From NCBI GenBank assembly GCA_030684775.1, contig JAUXXW010000100.1, positions 1-35,797 on the forward strand: DNA of 35,797 nt, in the 5' to 3' direction. Made by a program: the position numbers and the translations under genes. Positions 1-7,636 of this stretch are shown piece by piece. The notes below the pieces were generated by a model, which saw only the letters and a list, made by a program, of their open reading frames with translations, did not search any database and was not told where the DNA came from. Positions within the stretch are counted from its first letter, which is position 1. Each line of letters begins with the position of its first letter. This DNA is from Pseudomonadota bacterium (GTDB lineage Bacteria > Pseudomonadota > Gammaproteobacteria > Burkholderiales > Thiobacillaceae).

Positions 1-81
1 ACCGCCAACATCGGCTGCCAAAGCCACCTCGCCGCCGCCGGCGGTGTGCCGGTGGCGCACTGGATTACCTTGTTGAATTGA
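1..81 (+). CDS. glcF: Glycolate oxidase iron-sulfur subunit (GlcF-like), C-terminal end only
   Basis: Only the last 26 codons and the TGA stop are inside the window. They read TANIGCQSHL followed by AAAGGVPVAHWITLLN. The pattern of a Cys after 'NIG', then a short linker and a 'PV-H-W-I-LL' tail is how GlcF-type Cys-rich (CCG-domain) iron-sulfur subunits of glycolate oxidase end. The family role is electron transfer from the flavoprotein subunits GlcD/GlcE during glycolate oxidation. The stop codon lies inside the first copy of a 37-bp direct duplication (72-108) that flanks a palindromic element. Identification rests on a very short stretch; another CCG-domain protein is possible. Confidence 0.6.
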   Translation, partial: TANIGCQSHLAAAGGVPVAHWITLLN

Positions 82-252
82 GCCGACTACCGGGAACGCC
101 TGAACCAGTAGACGTAGGTTGGGCAAAGCGCAGCGTGCCCAACATGGCGACGGGTTGTTGGGCACGCTGCGCTTTGCCCAACCTACGCTTCTACGGCTTC
201 AACTGCTGGATTTAGGTTGAATTGAGCCGACTGCCGGGAACGCCTGAACCAG
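72..252. repeat. 37-bp direct duplication (72-108 and 216-252) flanking a repeat element
   Basis: The 37 bases at 72-108 recur at 216-252 with one difference. Copy 1 contains the end and stop codon of the glcF-like gene. The 107 bp between the copies is family A repeat sequence. The copies abut the element, as a target-site duplication would, although 37 bp is far longer than usual for insertion sequences. Confidence 0.85.
109..215. repeat. Palindromic repeat, family A (copy A1)
   Basis: The core at 114-187 is a near-perfect hairpin: the left arm starts GTAGGTTGGGCAAAGCG and the right arm ends CGCTTTGCCCAACCTAC. The loop reads ATGGCGACGGGTTG. A further tail at 188-215 is the approximate reverse complement of the sequence in front of copy A9 (35768-35786), so the element is longer than the hairpin. 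No open reading frame of interest is inside. Confidence 0.9.
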
Positions 253-453
253 ATCGACGAGAAGCAGGCTCAGGCCAAGGCGCCATCCACCCGGCGGGCC
301 ACGAATTCCTCGAAGATGTGCCCTCGGCAGGCCCGGCCACCGACTTCGGGAGCCTATCGGGTACATTCCACGGGCCGGACCTAAACCAACCAGCTTCCAC
401 GATTTCCGGAGCGGTTCACTCGTCAAGCATCACCACTCATCAGGCGTGCCTTC
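253..453. other. Intergenic stretch, nothing recognised
   Basis: About 200 bp between the duplicated segment and the SLC13 permease start. No RNA gene, terminator or known operator was recognised. An 80-codon frame starting at 222 runs through the duplication and overlaps the permease start; it has no recognisable domain and is not called. The promoter of the permease is presumably here. Confidence 0.4.
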
Positions 454-2319
454 ATGACAGTTGATCAAGGCGTTTTATTCGCGATTCTGCTGGCGACCAT
501 GGCCATGTTCATGTGGAGCGGTTGGCGACATGACATGGTGGCCATCGGCGCTTTGCTCGTTTGCGTGTTCGCCGGGCTGGTGCCGGGGGGACAGGCTTTC
601 TCCGGATTCGGCCACCCGGCGGTGATTACGGTGGCCTGCGTGCTGATTCTCGGCCACGGCTTGCGGATCACCGGGGCGGTGGACGTGCTGGCGCAGCGCT
701 TCCTTCCAACTTCGGCGGGGCCGACGCTGAGCATTCTGGCGCTCATCGGCCTGGCGGCGCTGCTCTCGGGCTTCATGAACAATGTCGGCGCGCTGGCGTT
801 GCTGATGCCCATCGCCATTCAGATGGCGGCCAAATTGAATCTGCCGGCGGGCAAGCTACTGATGCCGCTGGCCTTCGGTTCGATTCTGGGGGGAATGACC
901 ACCCTGATCGGCACCCCCCCCAACCTGATCGTTTCGGGTTACCGGGCGACGACCGGCGCGGGCCACTTCGCCATGTTCGACTTCGCGCCGGTGGGCGTCG
1001 CCGTCGCCGTGCTCGGCATCGTCTTTATCGGCCTGGTCGGCTGGCGTCTGGTGCCGACGCGCAAACAGGCCGATTCCGGCGGCTTCGAATCCGGCGCCTA
1101 TCTCAGCGAGGTGCGCATCGTCGAGGGCAGCAAGGTGGTGAACAAAAGCCTGCGCGAAGTCGAGCACTTGCTGGATGAGACCGATGCCCAGATCGTCGGC
1201 CTGGTGCGCCACGAGGTCCGTATTTCCGCGCCCAACCCCGGACGGAAATTGCGCGCCGGCGACATCCTGGTCATCGAGGTGGAACACTCGGCCCTGGCTT
1301 CCGTGCTGTCCAGCCTGGGGCTCAAACTCGAAGAGGACGTGCCCGCCAACCAGGAAGCGCGGGAGGGCGGGGAAACCGGCGAGATGGCGCCAGCGGCGAG
1401 TGAAGCGACCGAGGATGACGTTCCTCCGGCCAGCGAGGTGGAGCAGGAAATCGCCCAGGCGGACGAAGTCCTGATTCAGGAACTGGTGGTGATGCCGAAT
1501 GCGGCGCTGGTCAACCGTTCCGCCACCGATATCGAATTGCGCACCCGCTACGGCATCAATCTGCTGGCCATCTCGCGTCAGGGACAGCGCACCATCAAGC
1601 GTTTGCGCACCGCCCGCATGCAGGCGGGCGATGTCCTGCTGATGCGGGGATCGACCGAGGCGGTTTCCGGTTTTGCCGCCCAGTTCGGCTGTCTGCCCCT
1701 GGCCAAACGCGATATCCAGGTGCCGAAAAAGGGCCAGGCGCTGACTTCCACCCTGGTCATGGTGCTCACGGTGGCCGCCGCGGCGTTGGGCGTGCTGCCG
1801 ACCGCGGTGGCGTTCGCGGCCGGCGCGCTTGCCTTCGTCGCGCTTCATATCGTCCCGGTGCGCTCCATCTACACGGCGGTCGACTGGCCGGTCGTCGTGC
1901 TGCTGGGAGCGATGCTCCCGGTGGCGAATGCCATGACGAGCACCGGCGCGGCCGACCTGATCGCCGGCCTGATGCTGGAAAACGTGGCGCAAGGGCACGC
2001 CATCGCCGGATTGGTGGCGGTTCTGGTGGTCACCATGTTCCTCTCGGACTTGATGAACAACGCCGCCACGGCGGCGGTGATGTGCCCGATCGGCATCAGC
2101 ACCGCGCAACAACTCGGCGTCGGCGCCGACGCCTTCCTGATGGCGATCGCGGTGGGCGCCTCCTGCGCCTTCCTGACCCCCATCGGACACCAGAACAACA
2201 CGCTGATTCTCGGGCCGGGCGGTTTTCGTTTCAGCGACTACTGGCGCCTCGGCCTGGCGGTGGAAGCCATCGTGATCGCGGTCAGCGTGCCCATGATTCT
2301 CTGGGTGTGGCCGCTGTGA
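454..2319 (+). CDS. SLC13-family anion permease with two RCK_C (TrkA-C) domains
   Basis: A 621-residue inner-membrane transporter of the SLC13/DASS (CitMHS/ArsB-like) superfamily. The membrane domain is split into two inverted halves. The first carries 'GFMNNVGALALLMP' near residue 109 and 'IGTPPNLIVSGY' near 152. The second carries 'SDLMNNAATAAVM' near 532 and 'FLTPIGHQNN' near 575. Such paired NN and TP-type motifs line the substrate site in this family. Between the halves are two soluble RCK_C domains (about 215-290 and 340-415) joined by an acidic linker, which in relatives are thought to be regulatory ligand-binding modules. Substrates in the family are sulfate, dicarboxylates or related anions; the sequence does not decide. 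The gene stands alone, 120 bp before the metal-uptake locus. Confidence 0.88.
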   Translation: MTVDQGVLFAILLATMAMFMWSGWRHDMVAIGALLVCVFAGLVPGGQAFSGFGHPAVITVACVLILGHGLRITGAVDVLAQRFLPTSAGPTLSILALIGLAALLSGFMNNVGALALLMPIAIQMAAKLNLPAGKLLMPLAFGSILGGMTTLIGTPPNLIVSGYRATTGAGHFAMFDFAPVGVAVAVLGIVFIGLVGWRLVPTRKQADSGGFESGAYLSEVRIVEGSKVVNKSLREVEHLLDETDAQIVGLVRHEVRISAPNPGRKLRAGDILVIEVEHSALASVLSSLGLKLEEDVPANQEAREGGETGEMAPAASEATEDDVPPASEVEQEIAQADEVLIQELVVMPNAALVNRSATDIELRTRYGINLLAISRQGQRTIKRLRTARMQAGDVLLMRGSTEAVSGFAAQFGCLPLAKRDIQVPKKGQALTSTLVMVLTVAAAALGVLPTAVAFAAGALAFVALHIVPVRSIYTAVDWPVVVLLGAMLPVANAMTSTGAADLIAGLMLENVAQGHAIAGLVAVLVVTMFLSDLMNNAATAAVMCPIGISTAQQLGVGADAFLMAIAVGASCAFLTPIGHQNNTLILGPGGFRFSDYWRLGLAVEAIVIAVSVPMILWVWPL

Positions 2320-2441
2320 TGCCGTGAACCGGGCCACAGCGGTCGGCAATCCGCTTGCGCCGGGTGGCCGATATTCATAGCATTCGGCCCCGATGCATCA
2401 ACGCAAATGGGCCGCTTGTTCATGCCCCAGCCCACCCCCCC

Positions 2442-3233
2442 ATGTCCCAACCGTTGCTCGATCTGCAAGATGTGGTGTTCCGCTGGCCGGGACAGGCGGC
2501 CGCCTGCCTGGACATCGCGAACTTCCAGGTGGCGGCGGATGAGCATGTGTTCATCCACGGCGAAAGCGGCAGCGGCAAGAGCACGCTGCTCAATCTGATC
2601 GCCGGGGTGCTGCTGCCGCAACAGGGCCGGCTGACCGCGCTCGGGCAGCCTCTGCCGGCCCTGTCCGCCGCCGCGCGCGACCGCTTCCGGGTGGACCACG
2701 TCGGCCTGATCTTTCAGCAGTTCAACCTGATTCCCTATCTGTCGGTGCTGGATAACGTGCTGCTGCCCTGCCGTTTTTCCCGGCGCCGGCGCGAGCGGGC
2801 GGGGGACATGAAGCAGGCCGCCGCGACCTTGCTGAATCACCTCGGCCTGGGCGAAGACCTCTGGCAACGCCCAGCCACGCAACTTTCCGTGGGCCAGCAG
2901 CAACGGGTGGCGGCGGCGCGCGCCTTGATCGGCCAGCCGGAAATCGTCATCGCCGACGAGCCCACTTCGGCGCTCGATGCCGCCCGCCAGGAAGCGTTTC
3001 TCGGCCTGTTGCGCCAGGAATGCGCGGCGGCCAGGGCGGCATTGCTGTTCGTCAGCCACGACCAACGCCTGGCCGAGGGCTTCGGCCGCCGCGTGGATAT
3101 GGCGGAGCTAAACCGGGCGGCGGGGCGGGGTGGGGATGAGGGAACAGCGGGGGAAGCAGCGGGCGCGGCTGTGCCGGCGTCGCTCCCTCACCCCCGGCCC
3201 CTCTCCCGGGGGGAGAGGGGAGACCAAGCATGA
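2442..3233 (+). CDS. ABC transporter ATP-binding protein, MacB/LolD type
   Basis: A 263-residue ABC ATPase. Walker A is GESGSGKST near residue 41, the signature is LSVGQQQR near 147, Walker B is IVIADEPTSALD near 167, and the switch His is in FVSHDQR near 203. This type pairs with FtsX-like permeases that drive conformational work rather than classical import. ATG 2442 (MSQPLLDL) is chosen because the domain begins there; an in-frame ATG at 2355 would add 29 residues of no recognised kind. The TGA overlaps the permease ATG (ATGA at 3230-3233), implying translational coupling. The last 25 or so residues are unusual: they are Gly/Ala/Arg-rich and partly encoded by a family B palindrome (3183-3222). 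Similar ATPase-permease-DUF3299 sets occur in zinc-regulated loci of Vibrio and Pseudomonas. Confidence 0.9.
   Translation: MSQPLLDLQDVVFRWPGQAAACLDIANFQVAADEHVFIHGESGSGKSTLLNLIAGVLLPQQGRLTALGQPLPALSAAARDRFRVDHVGLIFQQFNLIPYLSVLDNVLLPCRFSRRRRERAGDMKQAAATLLNHLGLGEDLWQRPATQLSVGQQQRVAAARALIGQPEIVIADEPTSALDAARQEAFLGLLRQECAAARAALLFVSHDQRLAEGFGRRVDMAELNRAAGRGGDEGTAGEAAGAAVPASLPHPRPLSRGERGDQA
3183..3222. repeat. Palindromic repeat, family B (B1), inside the ABC ATPase 3' end
   Basis: The hairpin CCCCTCTCCC (3198-3207) pairs with GGGAGAGGGG (3211-3220), preceded by CTCACCCCCGG. The same 'CTCACCCCCGGCCCCTCTCCC'-type sequence is found in hemF at 15255-15297. Here it codes for the last residues of the ATPase and reads through in frame to the overlapping stop. 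Confidence 0.8.
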
Positions 3234-4507
3234 TCCACCTCCTCCCCATCGCCCTGAAAAGTGCCTGGAACCGGCGTTACACGCTGGGCCTGACGCTGAT
3301 CGCCATCGCCCTCTCGGTGACGCTGCTGCTCGGCATCGAGCGGCTGCGCCAGGATGCGCGCGACAGTTTCGCCGATGCCGTCTCCGGCACCGATCTGGTG
3401 GTGGGCGCGCGTTCCAGCCCGATGCAGTTGCTGCTCTACGCGGTGTTCCACCTCGGCGAGGCGAGCAACAACCTGAGCTGGCAAAGCGCGCAAAGGCTGG
3501 CGGCGCATCCCGCCGTGGCCTGGACCATTCCGATCTCGCTGGGCGATTCGCACCGGGGTTTTCCGGTGCTGGGCACCACGCCGGCCTACTTCGAGCACTT
3601 CCATTACGGCGACAAACAGCCGTTGCGGCTGGCCCGGGGCAAGCCCTTCAGCAGCCTGTTCGACGTGGTGCTGGGCGCGGAAGTGGCCGATCGCCTCGGT
3701 TACAAGCTGGGCGACCGCCTTACCCTGGCGCACGGCATGGCGCATGAAGACGAGCACGAGCCCGGCCATGCGGAACACGGCGACAAGCCGTTCACCGTGG
3801 TCGGCCTCCTCGCGCGAACCGGCACGCCGGTGGATCGCACCGTGCATATCGGCCTGGAGGCGATGGAAGCCATCCACCTCGATTGGCAGGGCGGCGCGCC
3901 GATTCCCGGCTTCGCCATACCGCCCGAGTTGGTGAAGAAATTCGACCTGGCCCCGAAGGCCGTCAGCGCCGTGCTGGTAGGCCTGAAGTCGCGGGCGGAG
4001 GTGTTCGCGATGCAACGCTATCTGGCCGATTACCGCGACGAGCCCTTGATGGCCGTTCTGCCCGGCGTCGCGCTGGCCGAATTGTGGGCACTGATGGCGG
4101 TGGCGGAACGCGCCCTGCTGGCGATTTCGGCGCTGGTGCTGGTGGTCAGCTTCGCCGGCCTGGTGGCGGTGGTTCTGGCGGGCTTGGGCGAACGGCGGCG
4201 CGAGCTGGCGATACTGCGTTCGGTGGGCGCCCGCCCGCGCGACCTGTTCGCCCTGCTCGCCCTGGAAGGCGGCGCCGTCACCCTGGCCGGCGCGCTGCTC
4301 GGCACCCTGCTGCTCACCGTGTTGACCGCCGTACTCGGCCCCTGGCTGGAGGCACGCTACGGCCTGGTTCTGCGCCTGGCCCTGCCGACCATGAGCGAAC
4401 TGCAATTGCTGGCCTGGGTCATCGCCGCCGGCACCCTCGCCAGCCTGTTGCCGGGCTATCGCGCTTATCGGCTGTCTCTCGCCGATGGGCTGACGCCGAG
4501 GGTATAG
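3230..4507 (+). CDS. ABC transporter permease, FtsX/MacB type, with His-rich loop
   Basis: A 425-residue FtsX-like permease. There is one N-terminal membrane helix (about 16-36), a large periplasmic domain (about 40-285), then three helices near 293-318, 345-370 and 388-410, which is the usual MacB/LolC order. The periplasmic domain contains the His/Glu-rich run HGMAHEDEHEPGHAEHGDK (about 169-187), suggestive of transition-metal binding. It is coupled to the ATPase by a 4-bp overlap and followed after 3 bp by a GTG that opens the next small gene. Given the ZnuA- and ZnuB-like genes downstream, a role in zinc (or similar metal) handling across the envelope is inferred. The direction and substrate are not shown by sequence. 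Confidence 0.88.
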   Translation: MIHLLPIALKSAWNRRYTLGLTLIAIALSVTLLLGIERLRQDARDSFADAVSGTDLVVGARSSPMQLLLYAVFHLGEASNNLSWQSAQRLAAHPAVAWTIPISLGDSHRGFPVLGTTPAYFEHFHYGDKQPLRLARGKPFSSLFDVVLGAEVADRLGYKLGDRLTLAHGMAHEDEHEPGHAEHGDKPFTVVGLLARTGTPVDRTVHIGLEAMEAIHLDWQGGAPIPGFAIPPELVKKFDLAPKAVSAVLVGLKSRAEVFAMQRYLADYRDEPLMAVLPGVALAELWALMAVAERALLAISALVLVVSFAGLVAVVLAGLGERRRELAILRSVGARPRDLFALLALEGGAVTLAGALLGTLLLTVLTAVLGPWLEARYGLVLRLALPTMSELQLLAWVIAAGTLASLLPGYRAYRLSLADGLTPRV

Positions 4508-4510
4508 CGC

Positions 4511-4912
4511 GTGGAAAAGGGGCATCTCGTAGGTTGGGCAGCGGAGTCGTTGTCCGCTTTAGCGGCTTACAAATCCGGCGTGCCCCTTGCGGGTGCAAAG
4601 CGCGGCGTGCCCAACATGGCAGCGGTTTGTTGGGTACGCTTCGCTTTGCCCAACCTACTGGTGCTGTTTCTCCTGTTCGCCCAGGCCGGCGCGCTGGCGC
4701 ATGGCGTCAAACACGTCCCGGATCAATTCCACGGCGATGAGCCGGCCTGCGATCTATGCCTGGCCTACGCGCCGATGGGTGCGGGCGTGGCCAGCACGCC
4801 TTTGCCGTGGGTTGCACCCACGGCAACCATTTCCTTCGACGCGGCCGTTCCGGCGGCGTCACCCACGGGCTTCCGCCCCGGCTACCAGAGCCGCGCGCCA
4901 CCTGCCGCGTAG
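4511..4912 (+). CDS. Small exported CxxC protein (DUF2946-like) with repeat-derived N-terminus
   Basis: A small protein whose recognisable part is a hydrophobic signal segment (LLVLFLLFAQAGALAHG), an HGVKHVPDQFHGDE stretch, a CDLCLAY motif and a tail ending YQSRAPPAA, all typical of small DUF2946-like proteins near metal-uptake genes. The His residues and CxxC suggest periplasmic metal binding (inference). The GTG at 4511 lies 3 bp after the permease stop and would be translationally coupled, but then about 43 residues come from a family A repeat (4529-4658) inserted before the signal segment. ATG 4616, itself inside the repeat, would give a 98-residue protein with a neat signal peptide but lacks a ribosome-binding site. 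The TAG stop falls in the first bases of a family G repeat. Confidence 0.6.
   Translation: MEKGHLVGWAAESLSALAAYKSGVPLAGAKRGVPNMAAVCWVRFALPNLLVLFLLFAQAGALAHGVKHVPDQFHGDEPACDLCLAYAPMGAGVASTPLPWVAPTATISFDAAVPAASPTGFRPGYQSRAPPAA
4529..4658. repeat. Palindromic repeat, family A long form (copy A2)
   Basis: It starts GTAGGTTGGGCAGCGGAG and ends TTTGCCCAACCTAC. The long form carries about 55 extra bases in the left arm (including GTCGTTGTCCGCTTTAGCGG and GTGCCCCTTGCGGGTGCA). The same long form occurs at 10439-10568 and, inverted and truncated, at 20713-20800. This copy is open in the reading frame of the small CxxC gene. Confidence 0.9.
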
Positions 4913-4989
4913 GGTGTGGTGAGCGAAGCGAACCGCACCATCCAGGCCTGCCGTGATTGATGCGGTTCGCTTCGCTCACCACATCCTAC
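4909..4989. repeat. Palindromic repeat, family G
   Basis: It starts GTAGGGTGTGGTGAGCGAAG and ends CTTCGCTCACCACATCCTAC, with complementary arms around a loop near 4940-4958. Its second to fourth bases (TAG, 4910-4912) are the stop codon of the preceding small gene. Confidence 0.85.
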
Positions 4990-5047
4990 GGCTCCCCATG
5001 CAAGCCCGCCCCACGGGGCGCGTGTCATCCCCATTCAAGGACGCATC

Positions 5048-6388
5048 ATGTTCAAACCCACCCTGCTCGCCGCCGCCCTGGCGTGCGCGCTCCCCCTGCC
5101 CGCCGCCGCCGCGAGCGACGCCGATCTGGTCAACGAACTTGCCAAAGTTCGCGCGGAATTCGATCAGAAACTCAAAGAACTCCAGGCCACTTACGAAGCC
5201 CGCCTTCGCCAACTGGAAAAGACAGCGCCGGTCGCGGCCGCGAGCCGCGGCAACGACTTCAACCCCGAAATCGGCCTCGTCCTGCAAGGCAGTTATGCCC
5301 AAAGGAAGCCGGGCGAACGCGCCATCACCGGCTTTCTCGCCGGCAGCCATAACCACGCTGGTTCGCGCGGTTTCAAGCTGGACCACAGTGAACTGACCCT
5401 GGCCGCCAACATCGACCCCACCCTGCGCGGTTACGCCAACATCGCTCTGCTCGACGGTGCGGCGGAAGTGGAAGAGGCCTGGTTCCAGACCCTGGGGCTG
5501 GGCAACGGTTTTTCCGTCAAGGGCGGCCGCTTCCTCTCCGGCATCGGCTACGCCAATGAGCAGCACCCGCACGCCTGGGATTTCGCCGACAACAGCCTGA
5601 TGTACAACGCCCTCTTCGGCGAGCACCTGGCGCAGGATGGCGTCCAGGTGAAATGGCTGGCGCCGACCGCTACCTTCCTGGAATTCGGCGCGGAACTCGG
5701 TCGCGGCGGCAATTTCCCCGGCTCCGACGACGGCGGCAACCGCAACGGCGCCGGCGCCTGGTCGGCGTTCGCGCATGTCGGTGACGATGTCGGCGACGCA
5801 GCCTCCTGGCGCGCCGGCCTGTCCTATCTTTCCGCCAAGCCAAAGAACCGGAGCAGCCATGTCGAAGACCTGGGCGGCGTCGAGGCGGAAACCCTGTTCA
5901 GCGGCAAGTCGAACACCTGGCTGGCGGATTTCGTCTGGAAATGGGCGCCGGACGGCAACCCGAAAGCGCGCAACTTCAAGTTCCAGACGGAGTATTTCCG
6001 GCGCAACGAGGCGGGCGACATCAACTGTGTCGACAACACTGTCGATGGCGGCGCCTGCGCGCTGGGCGTGAATGACAGCGACGCCCATCACACCAGGCAA
6101 TCCGGCTGGTACGCGCAGGGCGTCTACCAGTTCATGCCGCGCTGGCGCGCCGGCCTGCGCTACGACAGGCTCGACAGCGGCACGGTCGATTTCGGCCTGC
6201 TGCCGCTGCCGCCGGCCGACTATCGCCCGAGCAAGTGGAGCCTGATGGCGGATTATTCGCCCAGCGAGTTCTCCCGTTTCCGTCTGCAACTGGCGCGCGA
6301 CCGTTCCATGCAAGGCAGTCCGGACGACAACCAGGCCACGTTGCAATACATCCACAGCCTGGGGGCGCACGGCGGCCACAAGTTCTGA
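5048..6388 (+). CDS. Porin-like outer-membrane protein of the metal-uptake locus
   Basis: A 446-residue exported protein. The signal peptide is about residues 1-22 (ending PLPAAAA). It is followed by a predicted coiled coil (about 25-58, heptad-like with KVRAEFDQKLKEL) and then a long region rich in alternating aromatic/polar strands ending in a C-terminal Phe (GGHKF), as expected for a beta-barrel. There is no TonB box or plug domain visible, so it is closer to a phosphate-selective-porin-like barrel than a TonB-dependent receptor, though relatives may be annotated as the latter. AAGGA precedes ATG 5048. Its position between the ABC genes and the ZnuA-like gene suggests it admits or binds metal at the outer membrane (inference). 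Confidence 0.75.
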   Translation: MFKPTLLAAALACALPLPAAAASDADLVNELAKVRAEFDQKLKELQATYEARLRQLEKTAPVAAASRGNDFNPEIGLVLQGSYAQRKPGERAITGFLAGSHNHAGSRGFKLDHSELTLAANIDPTLRGYANIALLDGAAEVEEAWFQTLGLGNGFSVKGGRFLSGIGYANEQHPHAWDFADNSLMYNALFGEHLAQDGVQVKWLAPTATFLEFGAELGRGGNFPGSDDGGNRNGAGAWSAFAHVGDDVGDAASWRAGLSYLSAKPKNRSSHVEDLGGVEAETLFSGKSNTWLADFVWKWAPDGNPKARNFKFQTEYFRRNEAGDINCVDNTVDGGACALGVNDSDAHHTRQSGWYAQGVYQFMPRWRAGLRYDRLDSGTVDFGLLPLPPADYRPSKWSLMADYSPSEFSRFRLQLARDRSMQGSPDDNQATLQYIHSLGAHGGHKF

Positions 6389-6402
6389 AGCAGAAATTTC
6401 AT

Positions 6403-6443
6403 ACCGCCGCGGTGTTGGGCACGCTTCGCTTTGCCCAACCTAC
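6403..6443. repeat. Half copy of family A repeat (A3)
   Basis: Only the right half is present, from the loop (ACCGCCGCGGTG) through TTGGGCACGCTTCGCTTTGC to CCCAACCTAC. The left arm is missing, so this is a decayed copy just after the porin-like gene. Confidence 0.8.
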
Positions 6444-6447
6444 TTCA

Positions 6448-6631
6448 CCCCCCTTTTCCAAAGGGGGGCAGGGGGTACCGCAGGGTATAAGCAGGGACTT
6501 GGCCGCCGTCTTTTGGCGGCTTAGTCCTTCGCTTAGGGGCTTTATCAGGGGCTTCATCAGATTTGGCGACGCTCGCCGCCGCGCAACCCATGCAGAAATC
6601 CCCCCCCAGCCCCCCTTTGGGAAAGGGGGGA
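6448..6631. repeat. Palindromic repeat, family C (C1), intergenic
   Basis: Two hairpins, CCCCCCTTTTCCAAAGGGGG (6448-6467, plus one G) and CCCCCCTTTGGGAAAGGGGG (6610-6629, plus one G), bracket a spacer. The spacer contains a GGGGGTACCGCAGGGTATAA block, GCTTCATCAGATTTGGCGAC and GCAGAAATCCCCCCC. The same blocks recur in C2-C5. Together with A3 this fills the gap between the porin-like gene and the ZnuA-like gene; no other feature was seen. Confidence 0.85.
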
Positions 6632-6652
6632 GCCACAAAAGGAACCGACATC

Positions 6653-7549
6653 ATGCTCAACCGACTTGTATTAATCGCGCTGCTTCTGGCGGCGAACACC
6701 GCCCAGGCCGCCCTCAACGTGCTCGCCTGCGAGCCCGAGTGGGCGGCGCTCACCCGGGAACTGGCAGGCGATCTGGCGCGCGTCAGTAGCGCCACCACGG
6801 CGCGGCAGAACCCGCATCACATCGAGGCGCGGCCGTCGCTGATCGCCCGCGCCCGCAACGCCGACCTGCTGGTATGCACCGGCGCCGACCTGGAGATCGG
6901 CTGGTTGCCGCTGCTCACGCGGGAATCCGGCAACGCTCGCATCCAGCCGGGGCAGGCGGGGTATTTCGAGGCGGCGGCCCATGTTCGCCTGCTGGAGAAA
7001 ACCGGCATCGCCGACCGCGCCCAGGGCGACGTCCACCCTGGCGGCAATCCGCATCTGCACGCCGACCCGCGCAATCTTCCGGTCGTCGCCCAGGCTCTGG
7101 CACGCCGGCTGGCGGAGCTGGACCCGGCCAACGCCGCCCATTACGCCGCTCGCAATCAGGATTTCCAGTTGCGCATGAACGCGGCCATCGCCCGTTGGGA
7201 GAAGGACGCCGCGCCGCTGCGTGGCGTGCCGGTGGTGGTGCAGCACCGAAGCTGGAGCTATCTGGCCGACTGGCTGGGCCTGAAAGTGGTGGCGGACCTG
7301 GAGCCCAAGCCCGGTATCGAGCCTTCGGTGTCCTCGCTGGCCAGCCTGCTGCAAGGGCTGAAGGCGCGGCCGGCGCGGATGATCCTGCGCACGCCCTACC
7401 AGTCGCCCAAGCCCGCCGAATGGCTGGCCGAGCGCGCCGGCATCGACGCCGTGGAACTGCCCTACACGGTGGGCGGTTCGGCGCGGGCGACGGACCTGTT
7501 CGGCTTGTTCGACGACACCCTGGCGAAATTGAAAGGAGGTCTGAAATGA
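6653..7549 (+). CDS. ZnuA-like metal ABC transporter substrate-binding protein
   Basis: A 298-residue periplasmic cluster A-I (ZnuA/TroA-like) binding protein. The signal peptide is about 1-20 (ending ANTAQAA). Probable metal ligands are in 'NPHHIEARP' (near 53), 'GGNPHLHADPRN' (near 130) and 'VVQHRSWSYLADWLG' (near 196), the three His positions expected for zinc or manganese binders. A 'PKPGIEPS' segment follows, as in the family. There is no long His/Asp-rich loop of the kind seen in E. coli ZnuA. ATG 6653 is preceded by AAGGA; the upstream in-frame region belongs to a repeat. The ZnuB-like permease follows after an 87-bp gap holding a repeat. Zinc is the likely ligand but is not proven by sequence. 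Confidence 0.85.
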   Translation: MLNRLVLIALLLAANTAQAALNVLACEPEWAALTRELAGDLARVSSATTARQNPHHIEARPSLIARARNADLLVCTGADLEIGWLPLLTRESGNARIQPGQAGYFEAAAHVRLLEKTGIADRAQGDVHPGGNPHLHADPRNLPVVAQALARRLAELDPANAAHYAARNQDFQLRMNAAIARWEKDAAPLRGVPVVVQHRSWSYLADWLGLKVVADLEPKPGIEPSVSSLASLLQGLKARPARMILRTPYQSPKPAEWLAERAGIDAVELPYTVGGSARATDLFGLFDDTLAKLKGGLK

Positions 7550-7558
7550 GGCGCCCTT

Positions 7559-7624
7559 GTAGCGCCGGCTTCCAGCCGGCTTCTTTCGGTTTGCACAAAG
7601 ACGCCGGCTGGAAGCCGGCGCTAC
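7559..7624. repeat. Palindromic repeat, family H
   Basis: It starts GTAGCGCCGGCTTCCAGCC and ends GGCTGGAAGCCGGCGCTAC, forming a strong hairpin around the loop TTCTTTCGGTTTGCACAAAG. It sits between the ZnuA-like and ZnuB-like genes and may affect their relative expression as an mRNA stem-loop. Confidence 0.85.
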
Positions 7625-7636
7625 ACGGGGGGCAGC

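Noticed and set aside
222-464. 80-codon frame before the SLC13 permease
   Set aside because: It starts in duplicated glcF-end sequence, overlaps the permease start and has no protein-like features.
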